Shown here in pieces: positions 10,070 to 22,412 of a stretch of 47,879 nucleotides of DNA; position 1 is the first letter of the stretch; the number at the start of each line of letters is the position of its first letter. A model generated the notes under the pieces. The model did no database searches. It was not told where the DNA came from and saw nothing but the letters and a program-made list of their open reading frames with translations. The stretch is taken from contig NZ_VYIK01000025.1 of assembly GCF_008709575.1 (NCBI RefSeq), positions 1 through 47,879 on the forward strand, given 5' to 3'. The position numbers were made by a program, and so were the translations under genes. The DNA is from Mycobacterium sp. Lineage in GTDB: Bacteria; Actinomycetota; Actinomycetes; Mycobacteriales; Mycobacteriaceae.

Positions 10070-11440
10070 GTGCCGGAATTCCGCCGGGTATCGGTCTATG
10101 CCCCGGAAAGCCACGCCGACTTGGCGCTGCCCTCCGGGGTGCCGGTCGGATCGCTGATACCGCAGATCGTCGACATCATGGCCGCACCACTGTCCGGCGT
10201 GCCGGCGCACTACCAGTTGTCGATCGCGGGTGCGGCTGCGCTGGATGAATCGAAATCATTGGCCCAACATGGGATCCGGGACGGCAGTCTGCTGGTGCTC
10301 AGCGCCTCGCCGGCCCCGCCACCGACGCCGCGGTTCGACGACCCCGCCGACGCGGTCGCGACGTTCCTTGCCGCCGCGGCACGACCATCCGCGTCGGCTG
10401 CGGCCCGGCGCACCGCCGCGCTGGCAGCGGGCTGGCTGACCGCTGTCGGGACGCTGGTGCTGATCCGCACTGCGTTCGAGACCAACGCCGCCGGGCAGGT
10501 CGGTGCCGCCGGCGTGCTCGCCGCGGCCGGCGGCATCGCGTTGTCGGCGGGGGCGATCGCGCACCGCGGTTTCGGGGACGGCCTGGCCGGACTGACTTTG
10601 GGCCTGCTGGCCGCGGGTTTTGCCACCGGCGCCGGCTTGCTGGCGGTTCCCGGCGGCCCGGGTGCCCCGAACGCGCTGCTGGCCGCGACGGCCGGCGCCG
10701 CCACGGCGCTGCTCGCTCTGCGGATAATCGGCTGCGGCAGGGCACTTTTCACCGCGGTGGGTGGTTTTGGGCTGCTGGCCGCGGCCGCTGCGCTGGCGGC
10801 TTCGGTCGGTGCGGCGCCGCCCCGCGTCCTCGGTGCGGCCTGCACGCTGCTCTCGCTGGCGCTGATCGAGACGTCGGCGCGGGTGTCGATCCGGCTGGCC
10901 GGGTTGTCCCCGCAGCCGGCGGTGATCGCCGCGGCCGAGCGGATGCCGGCCGGCGACGACCTGCCGGCCAGAGCCGCGCGGGCCGACTCCTGGCTGACCG
11001 GCCTGCTCGGGGCGTTCTCCGCCGCGGCGAGCCTGGGTGCGATCGGCACGCTGGTCGCGGTGTGCCACGCCGGCGGGTCACCCGTCGGCGGCATCGCCTT
11101 CGCGGCGACGACCGGGGCGACGCTGCTGGCGCGGTCCCGCCGGTATCCCGGCGTGGCCACCGCCGTGACGTTCACCGTGACCGGAACCCTCACGCTCAGT
11201 GCGGGTTTCGTGGTCGCGGCCACCGCCGGCGCCCCGCGGCTACCATGGGTCGCCGTGGGGATTGCCGTGCTGGCCGCCGGCACGCTGTGGTTGGGTTTCC
11301 TGGCCCCGGCGCTGACCTGGTCCCCGCTCGCGCGCCGCGGTGTCGAGCTCGCCGAATATCTGGTGTTGGCCGCGGTCGTCCCGCTGGCCTGCTGGATCTG
11401 CGGCCTCTACGGCGCCCTCGCCGCCCTGACGCTGTCGTGA
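10070..11440 (+). CDS. eccD4: ESX-4 membrane channel component EccD4
   Basis: A 456-residue integral membrane protein. Residues 1 to about 85 form the ubiquitin-like YukD domain ([20 protein letters not shown], then [20 protein letters not shown]). From about residue 115 to the end there are roughly eleven hydrophobic Ala/Gly/Leu-rich segments, matching EccD, which lines the ESX membrane complex. It starts with GTG at 10070 behind GGGAAGGGAG and is divergent from eccC4. Its TGA overlaps the GTG of mycP4 by four bases. Confidence 0.93.
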   Translation: MPEFRRVSVYAPESHADLALPSGVPVGSLIPQIVDIMAAPLSGVPAHYQLSIAGAAALDESKSLAQHGIRDGSLLVLSASPAPPPTPRFDDPADAVATFLAAAARPSASAAARRTAALAAGWLTAVGTLVLIRTAFETNAAGQVGAAGVLAAAGGIALSAGAIAHRGFGDGLAGLTLGLLAAGFATGAGLLAVPGGPGAPNALLAATAGAATALLALRIIGCGRALFTAVGGFGLLAAAAALAASVGAAPPRVLGAACTLLSLALIETSARVSIRLAGLSPQPAVIAAAERMPAGDDLPARAARADSWLTGLLGAFSAAASLGAIGTLVAVCHAGGSPVGGIAFAATTGATLLARSRRYPGVATAVTFTVTGTLTLSAGFVVAATAGAPRLPWVAVGIAVLAAGTLWLGFLAPALTWSPLARRGVELAEYLVLAAVVPLACWICGLYGALAALTLS

Positions 11441-12801
11441 CCCGGCCGAAGGCGTGGGCTCGGGGGGCGATGCTGTTGCTCGTCGCGCTGGGCGCGACTG
11501 CCCCGCCGGCGCATGCCGTCGCGCCGCCGCCGATCGACGACAGCCTGCTGCCCCGCCCGGCCCCGCCCGCCCCGCCGCAGCGCACGGTCCAGCGCCAGAC
11601 GTGCGCGGTGCCGTCGATGGATCCCGGCGCGCGCGGCCAGCTCGACGGGCTCGACCTGCCGCGGGTCTGGCAGCTCAGCCGCGGTTCGGGGCAGCGGGTC
11701 GCGGTGATCGACACCGGTGTGTCGCCGCACCCCCGGCTGCCCGCGACGGCGGCCGGGGGCGACTACGTGTTCAGCGGCGACGGTAGACAGGACTGCGACG
11801 GACACGGCACCGCGGTGGCCGGCATCATCGCCGCCGCACCGGGGGACGGGTTCAGCGGCGTCGCTCCCGACGTCTCGTTGATCAGCATCCGCCAGGCCAG
11901 CACCCGGTTCGGCGCCGCGGCTGACCCGTCCGGCAGCGGCGTCGGCGACGTCGACACCCTGGCGAAAGCCGTGCGCACTGCGGCCGACCTCGGCGCGTCG
12001 GTGATCAACATCTCCTCGGTGGCCTGCGTCCCGGCCGAATCCGGCCTCGACGACCGCGCCCTGGGCGCTGCGCTGGCCTACGCGGTCGACGTCAAAAACG
12101 CCGTCGTGGTCGCCGCCGCCGGCAACACCGGCGGCCCCGGACACTGTCCGGCGCAGCCGCCCGGAAAAGCCGGGAACACCGCAGCGCTCGCGGTGAGCCC
12201 GGCCTGGTACGACGACTACGTCTTGACGGTGGGATCGGTGGACGCCCGCGGTGCGCCGTCGACGTTCACCCTGCCCGGGCCGTGGGTCGACGTGGCTGCG
12301 CCCGGCGAGGCGGCAGTATCGCTGAGCCTGTCCGGCCGCGGACTGGTGAACGCCTTCGGCGCCGAAGGGCAATCGACACCGTTGTCGGGCACCAGCTACG
12401 CCGCGCCGGTGGTCAGCGGGCTGGCGGCGCTGATCCGATCACGGTTCCCGGCCCTGACCCCGCGCCAAGTCATGCGCCGCATCGAGGCCACGGCGCATCA
12501 TCCGCCTGCCGGCTGGGATCCGTTCGTCGGTCACGGTGTTGTCGACGTCCTGGCCGCGGTCAGCAGCGAGGCACCGGAACGTCGCACTCCCGCGCGATCC
12601 GGCACCGCGGTGCCGATCGCGCCGGCGCCAACCGTATCCGCGCCGCCGGACCGCGGCGGCGCCCGGGTCACCGCGTTCGTCGGCGCGGCGGTCTGCCTGA
12701 GCGGTCTCGCGGTGGCGTTGCTCAGCGGCGTCGTGGCGGCCCGGCTACGGCGGATTCGCCGCCGGGCAATCCCCGACGCCGACGGTGTCGCGGGCGACTG
12801 A
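11437..12801 (+). CDS. mycP4: ESX-4 subtilisin-like mycosin MycP4
   Basis: A 454-residue membrane-anchored serine protease. An N-terminal signal sequence (about residues 8-27, ending PPAHA) is followed by a Pro-rich segment and the S8 peptidase domain with the triad D92 (VIDTGVSPH), H123 (DGHGTAVAG) and S320 (LSGTSYAAP), plus oxyanion N230 (AAAGN). A C-terminal membrane helix spans about 412-434, followed by a basic tail. GTG 11437 overlaps the eccD4 stop (GTGA); although the frame is open back to 11062, that extension is antisense-type noise inside eccD4. Mycosins stabilise the ESX channel. Confidence 0.95.
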   Translation: MTRPKAWARGAMLLLVALGATAPPAHAVAPPPIDDSLLPRPAPPAPPQRTVQRQTCAVPSMDPGARGQLDGLDLPRVWQLSRGSGQRVAVIDTGVSPHPRLPATAAGGDYVFSGDGRQDCDGHGTAVAGIIAAAPGDGFSGVAPDVSLISIRQASTRFGAAADPSGSGVGDVDTLAKAVRTAADLGASVINISSVACVPAESGLDDRALGAALAYAVDVKNAVVVAAAGNTGGPGHCPAQPPGKAGNTAALAVSPAWYDDYVLTVGSVDARGAPSTFTLPGPWVDVAAPGEAAVSLSLSGRGLVNAFGAEGQSTPLSGTSYAAPVVSGLAALIRSRFPALTPRQVMRRIEATAHHPPAGWDPFVGHGVVDVLAAVSSEAPERRTPARSGTAVPIAPAPTVSAPPDRGGARVTAFVGAAVCLSGLAVALLSGVVAARLRRIRRRAIPDADGVAGD

Positions 12802-14184
12802 GGCGTTCGCCCTGCTGAGTTCCGGGCCCGACGGCAGGGTCGCCAACACCGGCCACGGCGCCGGCGCCGCCGCCGGCAGACCGAGGTCGTGGGCCGCGGC
12901 GTCGTCGTGGACCGCGAAGCGCACGCCGGTGTCGGTGATCACATATCGGGTTCCGGCGTGCGCCTGGACGTCGATCAGCCCGACCGAGCGGACGTAGGCG
13001 CTGCGGCCGGGTGGGACATAGGCGGCGTCGACGGCCGGGCCGGCGCCGTCGGCCTGCGCCAGCGCCACCGGTGTCTGGCCGGCGGGAACGGGCAGGCCAT
13101 CGCCGGTCGTCACCGCGATGTCGGCACCACCGGACGGTACGGACGCCCACCAGGCGCACAGCGTGGTGCCATCGGCGATCACCGGCGCGACAATCCGGTC
13201 GGGAAACGTCGACACCGGCAGTTCGGTGACCGTGCGGCTGGCTGCGATGAGGTCGGGGGCCACCGCGATGATGGTGCGGGCACCATGGGACTCGGCCAGC
13301 CGCAGCAGATCCGCGGTGACCCGGCCGACACGCTGGACGCCGCCGCGCAACACGACGTAATACTCGTCGCCGTCGGCCCGGGTGGCGCGCAGCACGGCGC
13401 CGACCGGGAAGCCGGCCAGAGCACCCGGTCCGCGGCTGCCGGCGCCGCGGATTCGCGGCGCAGCGATCGGCGGCGACTCCGGGATGGCATGCAGCAGTGC
13501 CCGCGAAACACGGCGGGGCCGGCGGCCTTCGGTGCGCAGCGCGCCCGCAACCACGGGGTCATCGAGGTTCACCAGAGCCCGGCGGCCACCGTAGAGCAGG
13601 TATGTCGCCGCGCCCGAGTCCGCGGTGACCAGCACGGTCTGGTCCATGCTCAGACGATGCGACGTCGGCCCCTCGACCGCACCGACGACAACCGTCGTCG
13701 TCGCCGTGGTGCCCGCCGCACCGTCGCACACGGCCCATCGTGTCTGGTCGCCGGGCAGCGGCGCGGGCAGGGATTGGGGGGCGCCCGGAATGCCCAGCAG
13801 CGGTCCCCGTTTGGTGCGGCGCAACGCCGATTCGGCGACCGGTTGCGGATTGGCGTCGGTTGCCGCGATCAACCTGGCCGAGGCCAGGTTCAGCACCGGA
13901 TGCCAGATGTCGCCCACCCTGACGTAGAGGGCTCCGGACGGCCGGCTCATCACAATCGGCGCATCGTCCAACGACCCTTGCGGGTGCAGCACCGCAAGCG
14001 CCGCGCACCCGACCGCGGCCAGGCTCGCCACGGCCGATCCGGCCGCCAGCGCCCGAATCGGTCCGCCTATGCGCGCGCATGCACCGGCGTCAGCGCCATC
14101 CCGGCCCAGTAGCGCGCATTCGACGCGGCGCAGCAGGAACCGGTACCCGCTGACGTGGAGCCACGTGGTCGGTGGGACTGCCAT
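12745..14184 (-). CDS. eccB4: ESX-4 component EccB4
   Basis: A 479-residue single-pass membrane protein. The family opening TTWLHVSGYRFLLRRVECAL is cytoplasmic; a membrane segment spans about residues 43-65; the remaining 410 residues form the periplasmic EccB repeat domain, with the conserved segments GALYVRVGDIWHPVLNLASA, RGPLLGIPGAPQ and GPELSRANASVARDTVG. ATG at 14184 has GGGAG upstream and starts the conserved sequence; the open frame upstream runs into the next gene's promoter. Its 3' end overlaps the 3' end of convergent mycP4 by 57 bp. Confidence 0.94.
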   Translation of the reverse strand: MAVPPTTWLHVSGYRFLLRRVECALLGRDGADAGACARIGGPIRALAAGSAVASLAAVGCAALAVLHPQGSLDDAPIVMSRPSGALYVRVGDIWHPVLNLASARLIAATDANPQPVAESALRRTKRGPLLGIPGAPQSLPAPLPGDQTRWAVCDGAAGTTATTTVVVGAVEGPTSHRLSMDQTVLVTADSGAATYLLYGGRRALVNLDDPVVAGALRTEGRRPRRVSRALLHAIPESPPIAAPRIRGAGSRGPGALAGFPVGAVLRATRADGDEYYVVLRGGVQRVGRVTADLLRLAESHGARTIIAVAPDLIAASRTVTELPVSTFPDRIVAPVIADGTTLCAWWASVPSGGADIAVTTGDGLPVPAGQTPVALAQADGAGPAVDAAYVPPGRSAYVRSVGLIDVQAHAGTRYVITDTGVRFAVHDDAAAHDLGLPAAAPAPWPVLATLPSGPELSRANASVARDTVGVGDCPAANPP

Positions 14185-14281
14185 GGATCTCCCGGGATCG
14201 ACTCGGTCCCACGGTAGGGCACTGCCGCGCACCGCGGCGCCGGCCATGCACAGCTCCGGATGGGATGCCGCCGCTGACCGG

Positions 14282-14287
14282 TAGGCT
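14282..14287 (+). promoter_or_regulatory. -10 element of a leaderless cutinase transcript
   Basis: TAGGCT fits TANNNT and ends exactly 6 nt before the GTG at 14294. This spacing puts the transcription start on the start codon, so the mRNA would be leaderless, a common arrangement in mycobacteria. No ribosome site precedes the GTG. Confidence 0.55.
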
Positions 14288-14293
14288 TTCGTC

Positions 14294-15016
14294 GTGCATA
14301 CCCAACACCGGAGACTTCGGGCCCTGCTGCCGGCAGGTGCCGCTGCGGCGATGGGGGCCGCGGTCGTGCTGACCGCGCCGTGCATCGTGCCGGCCGCGCT
14401 GCCGGCGGCGGCCGCCGCCGACTGCCCCGAGGTCGAGGTGATCTTCGCCCGCGGCACCGGCGAGCCCCCCGGTCTGGGATCGGTCGGCGACGCCCTGGTC
14501 GACGCGCTGCGCCGGGACACCGGCCGCGACATCGACACCTACGGGGTCAAGTATCCCGCCGGCAAACTCCAGCTCGGCGGCGGCGACGGCGCCAACGACA
14601 CCATTTCGCGGGTCAAGGACGTGGTGGCTCGGTGCCCGGACACCAAGATCGTGCTGGGCGGCTACTCCCAGGGGGCATCGGTGATGGACATCGTCGCCGG
14701 CATCCCGGTGGGCGGGATCACCTGGGGTAATGCGCTGCCGCCGCAGTACGTGCCCCACATCGCGGCCCTGGCCACCTTCGGCAACATCGCCGATCGGGAG
14801 GGCAGCCCGATTTCGCGCCAGAGCACCCTGTTGGGGTCGAAGGCGATCGACTTGTGCAACCCCGGCGACCCGATCTGCCACGCCGGCCCCGGCAACGAGT
14901 GGAAGGACCACCTCAACGGCTATGTCCCGGTCTACACCGACCAGGCGGCCCAGTTCATCGCCGGCAGGCTGACGGCGGGTCAGCCGCAGGCGCAGCCCAA
15001 TGCGCGTATCAATTAG
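14294..15016 (+). CDS. Secreted cutinase-family esterase (cut3-like)
   Basis: A 240-residue alpha/beta-hydrolase of the cutinase family, acting outside the cell on esters or lipids. A signal peptide covers about residues 1-42 (hydrophobic core [15 protein letters not shown], cleavage near AAAAA). The catalytic triad is visible as S125 (GGYSQGA), D192 (GDPICH) and H206 (KDHLNGY). Cys residues pair as in other mycobacterial cutinases. The position next to eccB4 is that of Rv3451 (cut3). The downstream cutinase begins 18 bp after the stop but has its own -10. Confidence 0.88.
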   Translation: MHTQHRRLRALLPAGAAAAMGAAVVLTAPCIVPAALPAAAAADCPEVEVIFARGTGEPPGLGSVGDALVDALRRDTGRDIDTYGVKYPAGKLQLGGGDGANDTISRVKDVVARCPDTKIVLGGYSQGASVMDIVAGIPVGGITWGNALPPQYVPHIAALATFGNIADREGSPISRQSTLLGSKAIDLCNPGDPICHAGPGNEWKDHLNGYVPVYTDQAAQFIAGRLTAGQPQAQPNARIN

Positions 15017-15022
15017 TGCGGC

Positions 15023-15028
15023 TAATAT
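15023..15028 (+). promoter_or_regulatory. -10 element of the second leaderless cutinase transcript
   Basis: TAATAT (TANNNT) ends exactly 6 nt before GTG 15035, the same leaderless geometry as the cutinase upstream. It lies in the 18-bp gap after the first cutinase, so the second gene can be transcribed independently. Confidence 0.5.
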
Positions 15029-15034
15029 CGTGGT

Positions 15035-15721
15035 GTGCGCATACGCTGGCTGCGTGGGGGACCCGGTCTCCGGCTGGTTGCCGCGCGCGTCGCGGCAGCC
15101 GGAACGCTCGCAACCGCGGTGCTGGCGCCGGTCTCGATGCCCGCGGCTGCGGCGGCCACCTGCCCGGATGCCCAGGTCGTGTTCGCCCGGGGCCGGCTGG
15201 AGTCGCCCGGCGCCGGCCAGGTCGGCGATGCGTTCGTCGGTGCGCTGCGGTCCCGGGTGCCCGGCAAGAACATCGGGCTGTACGCGGTCAAATATGCCGC
15301 GGACACCGATGTCCAGCAGGGCGCCAACGACATGAGCGAGCATCTGCAATACATGGCCGACCATTGCCCCGACACCCGCCTCGTGCCCGGCGGCTACTCG
15401 CTGGGGGCGGCCGTCACCGACGTGGTGCTCGCCGTGCCCGTCGCCGGGCTCGGGTTCACCAACCCGCTGCCGGCGAGCGTCGACGACCACATCGCCGCGG
15501 TCGTCCTCTTCGGCAACGGGACCCAGTGGGTGGGACCCATCACCAACTTCAACCCGGTCTTTCGCGACCGGACGATCGAGCTGTGCCACGGCGCCGATCC
15601 GGTCTGCAACCCGGCCGACCCGCACACCTGGCAAGCCAACTGGCCCCAACACCTGGCCGACGGCTACATCCAGTCCGGCATGGTCAATGAGGCCGCCGAC
15701 TTCGTCGCGGCCAGGCTCTAG
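15035..15721 (+). CDS. Secreted cutinase-family esterase (cut4-like)
   Basis: A 228-residue secreted cutinase paralogue. A signal peptide with an Ala-rich core ends near PAAAAAT (about residue 42). The nucleophile is S122 in GGYSLGA, with D188 (GADPVC) and H206 (PQHLADGY) completing the triad. The active-site loop is G-Y-S-L-G rather than the G-Y-S-Q-G of its neighbour, a difference that could change substrate preference. It matches the position of Rv3452. The gene converges on truA with 14 bp between them. Confidence 0.86.
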   Translation: MRIRWLRGGPGLRLVAARVAAAGTLATAVLAPVSMPAAAAATCPDAQVVFARGRLESPGAGQVGDAFVGALRSRVPGKNIGLYAVKYAADTDVQQGANDMSEHLQYMADHCPDTRLVPGGYSLGAAVTDVVLAVPVAGLGFTNPLPASVDDHIAAVVLFGNGTQWVGPITNFNPVFRDRTIELCHGADPVCNPADPHTWQANWPQHLADGYIQSGMVNEAADFVAARL

Positions 15722-15735
15722 ATCCCAGGCTGCGA

Positions 15736-16647
15736 TCACGGTGGTCGGCGCACCTCGCGGGTGCGTGCCGTCCGCGAGGCAAGCTGATCGTCGGGAGGGT
15801 AATCCACGCCGACCAACGTCAGGCCGCGAGCCGGGGCGGCGGCGAAGTCGCTGGACCGCTGCGTGGCGGTGAGCAGTGCGCGGCACCAGTCCGCGCTGCG
15901 GCGGTGCTCGCCGACAGCGAGCAGTGCGCCCACCAACGACCGCACCATCGACCAACAAAACGCGTCGGCCGTGACGCGCGCGGTGACCAGATCGCCGTCG
16001 CGGATCCAGTCCAGCCGCTGCAGGTCGCGAATCGTGGTGCCGCCGGCCCGATAACGGCAGAACGCGGCGAAGTCGTGCAGCCCCAGCAGGTCCTGCGACA
16101 CCGTCGCCATCGCGTCGACATCCAGGGGCCGTGGCCAGTCCGTCATGTAGCGGGCCCGGTGCGGCTCCACGCCGTAGGGGGCGGTTGACAGCCGGTAGAT
16201 GTAGTGGCGGCGCAGCGCGGCGAACCGGGCGTCGAAACCGTCCGGCGCGCGGGCGATCCGGCGTACCCGGACATCGGTGGGCAGCAGCCGGGCGAGGCGC
16301 CGCAGCAGCGGGAGGAATTCCGGGTCATCCGGGCGCGGTCTCCGGGGATAGACATGCGCCAGCGCACCGGCCGGAATGTCGGCATGGGCCACTTGCCCGC
16401 TGGCGTGCACACCGGCGTCGGTACGCGCGGCTGCGCGTAACCGAACCGGGGTGCGAAACGTCGTCGACAGTGCCTCCTCGAGAACGCCCGCAACGGTGCG
16501 CTGACCGGCCTGGATCGCCCAGCCAGCGAATTCGGTTCCGTCATAGGCGATATCGAACCGCAGCCGAACGAGCTCACCGGCAGGATCGAGGATGGGCGCG
16601 TCCTTAGGACTGGTCGGACTCGGCGGCCTCGCTGCCGGCCGTCGCAC
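15736..16647 (-). CDS. truA: tRNA pseudouridine(38-40) synthase
   Basis: Up to 303 residues. The enzyme isomerises uridines 38-40 in the tRNA anticodon stem. The catalytic Asp lies in [18 protein letters not shown]; other family segments are [16 protein letters not shown] and [23 protein letters not shown]. The first part (to about residue 26) is non-conserved and Pro-rich. If GTG 16647 is used, the gene overlaps rplQ by 44 bp; a GTG at 16569 just before the conserved [11 protein letters not shown] would remove the overlap, so the start is uncertain. It is the last gene of the alpha operon. Confidence 0.93.
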   Translation of the reverse strand: MRRPAARPPSPTSPKDAPILDPAGELVRLRFDIAYDGTEFAGWAIQAGQRTVAGVLEEALSTTFRTPVRLRAAARTDAGVHASGQVAHADIPAGALAHVYPRRPRPDDPEFLPLLRRLARLLPTDVRVRRIARAPDGFDARFAALRRHYIYRLSTAPYGVEPHRARYMTDWPRPLDVDAMATVSQDLLGLHDFAAFCRYRAGGTTIRDLQRLDWIRDGDLVTARVTADAFCWSMVRSLVGALLAVGEHRRSADWCRALLTATQRSSDFAAAPARGLTLVGVDYPPDDQLASRTARTREVRRPP

Positions 16648-17146
16648 CGCTGGCGACCTCCTCGGGATCGGCTGCCACCTCCGGTTCGGCCACCGCGTGC
16701 GGCGCCGCCGGCGCGGCCTTGGCAGCGGCTCCGGCGGCGGCTTTCGACGTCGCGGCCCGCCGGGCCCGGTTGGCCTCCGACGTCACCGTCTTCTCCCGCA
16801 CCAGTTCGATCACCGCCATCGGGGCGTTGTCCCCCTTGCGCGACTCGACTTTGATGATGCGGGTGTAGCCACCGTTGCGGTCGGCGAAGTGCGGGCCGAT
16901 TTCGGCGAACAGGGCGTGCACCACGTCTTTGTCGCGGATCTTCTTGAGCACCTCGCGCCGATGGTGCAGGGTGCCCTTCTTGGCGTGGGTGATCAGTTTC
17001 TCGGCGTAGGGCCGCAACGCCCGCGCCTTGGGCTCGGTGGTCTTGATCCGGCCGTGCTCGAACAGCGCCGTCGCCAGGTTGGCCAGAATCGCCTTCTGAT
17101 GCGACGACGACCCGCCGAGGCGAGGACCCTTGGTGGGCTTGGGCAT
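16604..17146 (-). CDS. rplQ: 50S ribosomal protein L17
   Basis: A 180-residue protein. Residues 1-120 are the standard L17 core ([20 protein letters not shown] onward). Residues 121-180 are an Ala/Glu-rich tail ([14 protein letters not shown]) that is characteristic of mycobacteria and probably flexible. It follows rpoA by 31 bp, as in most bacteria. Confidence 0.98.
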   Translation of the reverse strand: MPKPTKGPRLGGSSSHQKAILANLATALFEHGRIKTTEPKARALRPYAEKLITHAKKGTLHHRREVLKKIRDKDVVHALFAEIGPHFADRNGGYTRIIKVESRKGDNAPMAVIELVREKTVTSEANRARRAATSKAAAGAAAKAAPAAPHAVAEPEVAADPEEVASGATAGSEAAESDQS

Positions 17147-17177
17147 TGCTGACGCTCCTGTTCTTCCTACCGACTCC

Positions 17178-18909
<1,732 letters not shown>

Positions 18910-18955
18910 GGATGATTCTTCCTCCTAAAGACCCTGGATGAGACCCTGGACGACC

Positions 18956-19369
18956 CTAGACTCTGCGCCGCTTGGGCGGCCGGCAGCCGTTGTGCGGCTG
19001 CGGCGTGACGTCGGCGATCGCCCCGACCTCCAGGCCGGCGGCCTGCAACGACCGGATGGCGGTCTCCCGGCCTGAACCAGGGCCCTTCACGAACACGTCG
19101 ACCTTGCGGACCCCGTGCTCCTGGGCCTTGCGTGCTGCGCTCTCGGCGGCCAGCTGCGCGGCGAACGGGGTCGACTTGCGGGATCCTTTGAAGCCGACGT
19201 GTCCCGAGGACGCCCAGGCGATGACATTGCCCTGCAGATCGGTGATGGTCACGATGGTGTTGTTGAAGGTGCTTTTGATGTGCGCGGCGCCGTGCGGGAT
19301 GTTTTTCTTTTCCCGCCGACGGGTCTTCTGGCCCTTCTTGGGTGCGGTGGTCGCCTTCTTCGGTGGCAT
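18956..19369 (-). CDS. rpsK: 30S ribosomal protein S11
   Basis: A 137-residue S11. Conserved stretches are [20 protein letters not shown] and the C-terminal [18 protein letters not shown]. It lies 3 bp downstream of rpsM. Confidence 0.99.
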   Translation of the reverse strand: MPPKKATTAPKKGQKTRRREKKNIPHGAAHIKSTFNNTIVTITDLQGNVIAWASSGHVGFKGSRKSTPFAAQLAAESAARKAQEHGVRKVDVFVKGPGSGRETAIRSLQAAGLEVGAIADVTPQPHNGCRPPKRRRV

Positions 19370-19372
19370 GGT

Positions 19373-19747
19373 TTACCTGGCCTTCTTCTTGCCGGCAATG
19401 GTGCGCTTGGGGCCCTTGCGGGTGCGCGCGTTGGTCTTGGTTCGCTGGCCGCGCACCGGCAGGCCACGGCGATGCCGCAGCCCCTGGTAGCAGCCGATCT
19501 CGATTTTGCGGCGGATGTCGGCCTGCACCTCGCGGCGCAGGTCACCCTCCACCTTCAGGTTGGCTTCGATGTAGTCGCGCAGCTGGGTCACCTGATCGTC
19601 GGTGAGGTCCTTGGTGCGCAGGTCCTTGTCGATCCCGGTGGCAGCCAGGATCTCGTTCGACCGGGTACGGCCGATGCCGTAGATGTAGGTCAGCGCGACC
19701 TCCATGCGCTTGTCGCGCGGCAGGTCCACGCCCACGAGTCGGGCCAT
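19373..19747 (-). CDS. rpsM: 30S ribosomal protein S13
   Basis: A 124-residue S13 with [12 protein letters not shown] and the basic [20 protein letters not shown] tail that contacts tRNA. It is preceded by a 157-bp non-coding leader after rpmJ that contains a GC-rich hairpin. Confidence 0.99.
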   Translation of the reverse strand: MARLVGVDLPRDKRMEVALTYIYGIGRTRSNEILAATGIDKDLRTKDLTDDQVTQLRDYIEANLKVEGDLRREVQADIRRKIEIGCYQGLRHRRGLPVRGQRTKTNARTRKGPKRTIAGKKKAR

Positions 19748-19811
19748 GATGGCGTTCCTTAACTTTTCGCGGAGGTCTGGCCCCAGTCCGTTCCCGGCCG
19801 AGTGCTCCGGG

Positions 19812-19831
19812 GTCCGGCCTCCGGTCCGGAC
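19812..19831 (-). other. GC-rich hairpin in the rpsM leader
   Basis: Read on the minus strand the 6-bp arms GTCCGG and CCGGAC enclose an 8-nt loop (ACCGGAGG). It sits 65-84 nt before the rpsM ATG in a 157-bp leader. It might attenuate transcription after rpmJ or bind a ribosomal protein; the sequence alone does not decide. Confidence 0.35.
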
Positions 19832-19904
19832 GTCGATGAGCGGCTGCTCACTGGTACTGGGGTTGGTGCATTCAGTTGTGCGTGCGATCGGGACCGACAG
19901 GGCG

Positions 19905-20018
19905 CTAGCCCTGGCGCTGCTTGTGGCGCGGATCGGAACAGATCACCATAACCCGCCCGTGCCGGCGGATCACCCGGCACTTGTCGCAGATCGGTTTGAC
20001 GCTCGGGTTCACCTTCAC
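19905..20018 (-). CDS. rpmJ: 50S ribosomal protein L36, zinc-binding form
   Basis: A 37-residue protein beginning with GTG at 20018: [14 protein letters not shown], then a basic stretch ending [10 protein letters not shown] and TAG. C11, C14, C27 and H32 are the four zinc ligands of the zinc-containing (C+) L36. It lies 47 bp downstream of infA, the usual place. Confidence 0.97.
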
Positions 20019-20065
20019 GGCTGGGTCGATCCTGTTCTGTCTCGGGGAGGATTGCGGGTGCTCGG

Positions 20066-20287
20066 TTACTTGTAGCGGTAGACGATGCGCCCCCGGGTCA
20101 GGTCGTAGGGAGACAACTCCACCACCACCCGGTCCTCGGGCAAGATGCGGATGTAGTGCTGCCGCATCTTGCCGCTGATGTGGGCGAGAACCTTGTGCCC
20201 GTTTTCGAGCTCAATGCGAAACATCGCATTGGGCAGCGGCTCCACCACCCGGCCTTCGACCTCGATGGCACCGTCCTTTTTGGCCAT
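20066..20287 (-). CDS. infA: Translation initiation factor IF-1
   Basis: A 73-residue OB-fold protein ([20 protein letters not shown] onward) that binds the ribosomal A site during initiation. GGAGG is found about 13 nt before the ATG. It is the first gene of the alpha operon on this strand; its promoter must lie in the 442-bp region upstream, but I could not identify a convincing one. Confidence 0.98.
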   Translation of the reverse strand: MAKKDGAIEVEGRVVEPLPNAMFRIELENGHKVLAHISGKMRQHYIRILPEDRVVVELSPYDLTRGRIVYRYK

Positions 20288-21725
<1,438 letters not shown>

Positions 21726-21726
21726 C

Positions 21727-22338
21727 GTGAAGACCCGCGAACTCGACATCCCCGGCGCCTGGGAGATCACCCCGCAGCTGCACTCCGACTCCCGGGGGGC
21801 GTTCTTCGAGTGGCTTACCGACCACGAGTTCACCGCATTCGCCGGTCACCGATTCGAGCTGCGCCAGGCCAACTGCTCGGTGTCGAAGGCCGGCGTGCTG
21901 CGCGGCCTGCACTTCGCCCAGCTGCCGCCGAGCCAGGCGAAATACGTGACCTGCGTGTCCGGCTCGGTGTTCGACGTCGTCGTCGATATCCGTTTGGGCT
22001 CGCCGACATTCGGCCGCTGGGCGTCGGTGCTGCTCGACGACAGAGAGCGCAGATCCGTCTACATTTCCGAAGGCCTTGCGCACGGATTCTTTGCCCTGCA
22101 GGACGACTCCACGGTGATGTATCTGTGCTCGGCGGAATACGATCCGCAGCGCGAGCACACCATCTGCGCCACCGACCCGGCGCTGGGGATCGACTGGCCG
22201 GGCGGGCGCGACGTCGTGCTGTCCGAGCGCGATGCCGCCGCGCCGACCCTGGCGGAGGTGCGTTCCGCCGGGTTGCTGCCCACCTGGGCCGAGACCCGGG
22301 CGTTCGTCGCGGGATTGTCGAACCCGGCATCGGCCTGA
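21727..22338 (+). CDS. rmlC: dTDP-4-dehydrorhamnose 3,5-epimerase
   Basis: A 203-residue cupin-fold epimerase, third step of dTDP-rhamnose synthesis. The GTG at 21727 starts the conserved KTRELDIPGAWEITP; the frame is open further upstream inside rmlB but that sequence is not part of the family. Catalytic H62 lies in GVLRGLHFAQ and Y132 in STVMYLCSAEY. Length agrees with the M. tuberculosis enzyme (about 202). Confidence 0.96.
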   Translation: MKTRELDIPGAWEITPQLHSDSRGAFFEWLTDHEFTAFAGHRFELRQANCSVSKAGVLRGLHFAQLPPSQAKYVTCVSGSVFDVVVDIRLGSPTFGRWASVLLDDRERRSVYISEGLAHGFFALQDDSTVMYLCSAEYDPQREHTICATDPALGIDWPGGRDVVLSERDAAAPTLAEVRSAGLLPTWAETRAFVAGLSNPASA

Positions 22339-22382
22339 CTCCGCCTTTCGGCCGGGTTTGGCCGGACGGCCTCCCCACAATC

Positions 22383-22412
22383 TTGCCAACCCTGTGGGTA
22401 ATTTAGTAGGAT
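22383..22412 (+). promoter_or_regulatory. Promoter of the mmsA-fadE9-mmsB operon
   Basis: TTGCCA (22383-22388) and TAGGAT (22407-22412) are spaced by 18 bp. The start of transcription near 22419 would give a leader of about 35 nt before ATG 22454, with CGAGGG as ribosome site. The -10 lies within the palindrome at 22403-22422. Confidence 0.55.

Noticed and set aside
12889..14112. 407-codon plus-strand frame opposite eccB4
   Set aside because: Shadow of a well-supported conserved gene, with no domain features.
16569..16647. 44-bp overlap of truA and rplQ as a programmed feature
   Set aside because: A start at GTG 16569, directly before the conserved sequence, removes the overlap; the long form is probably only an open frame.
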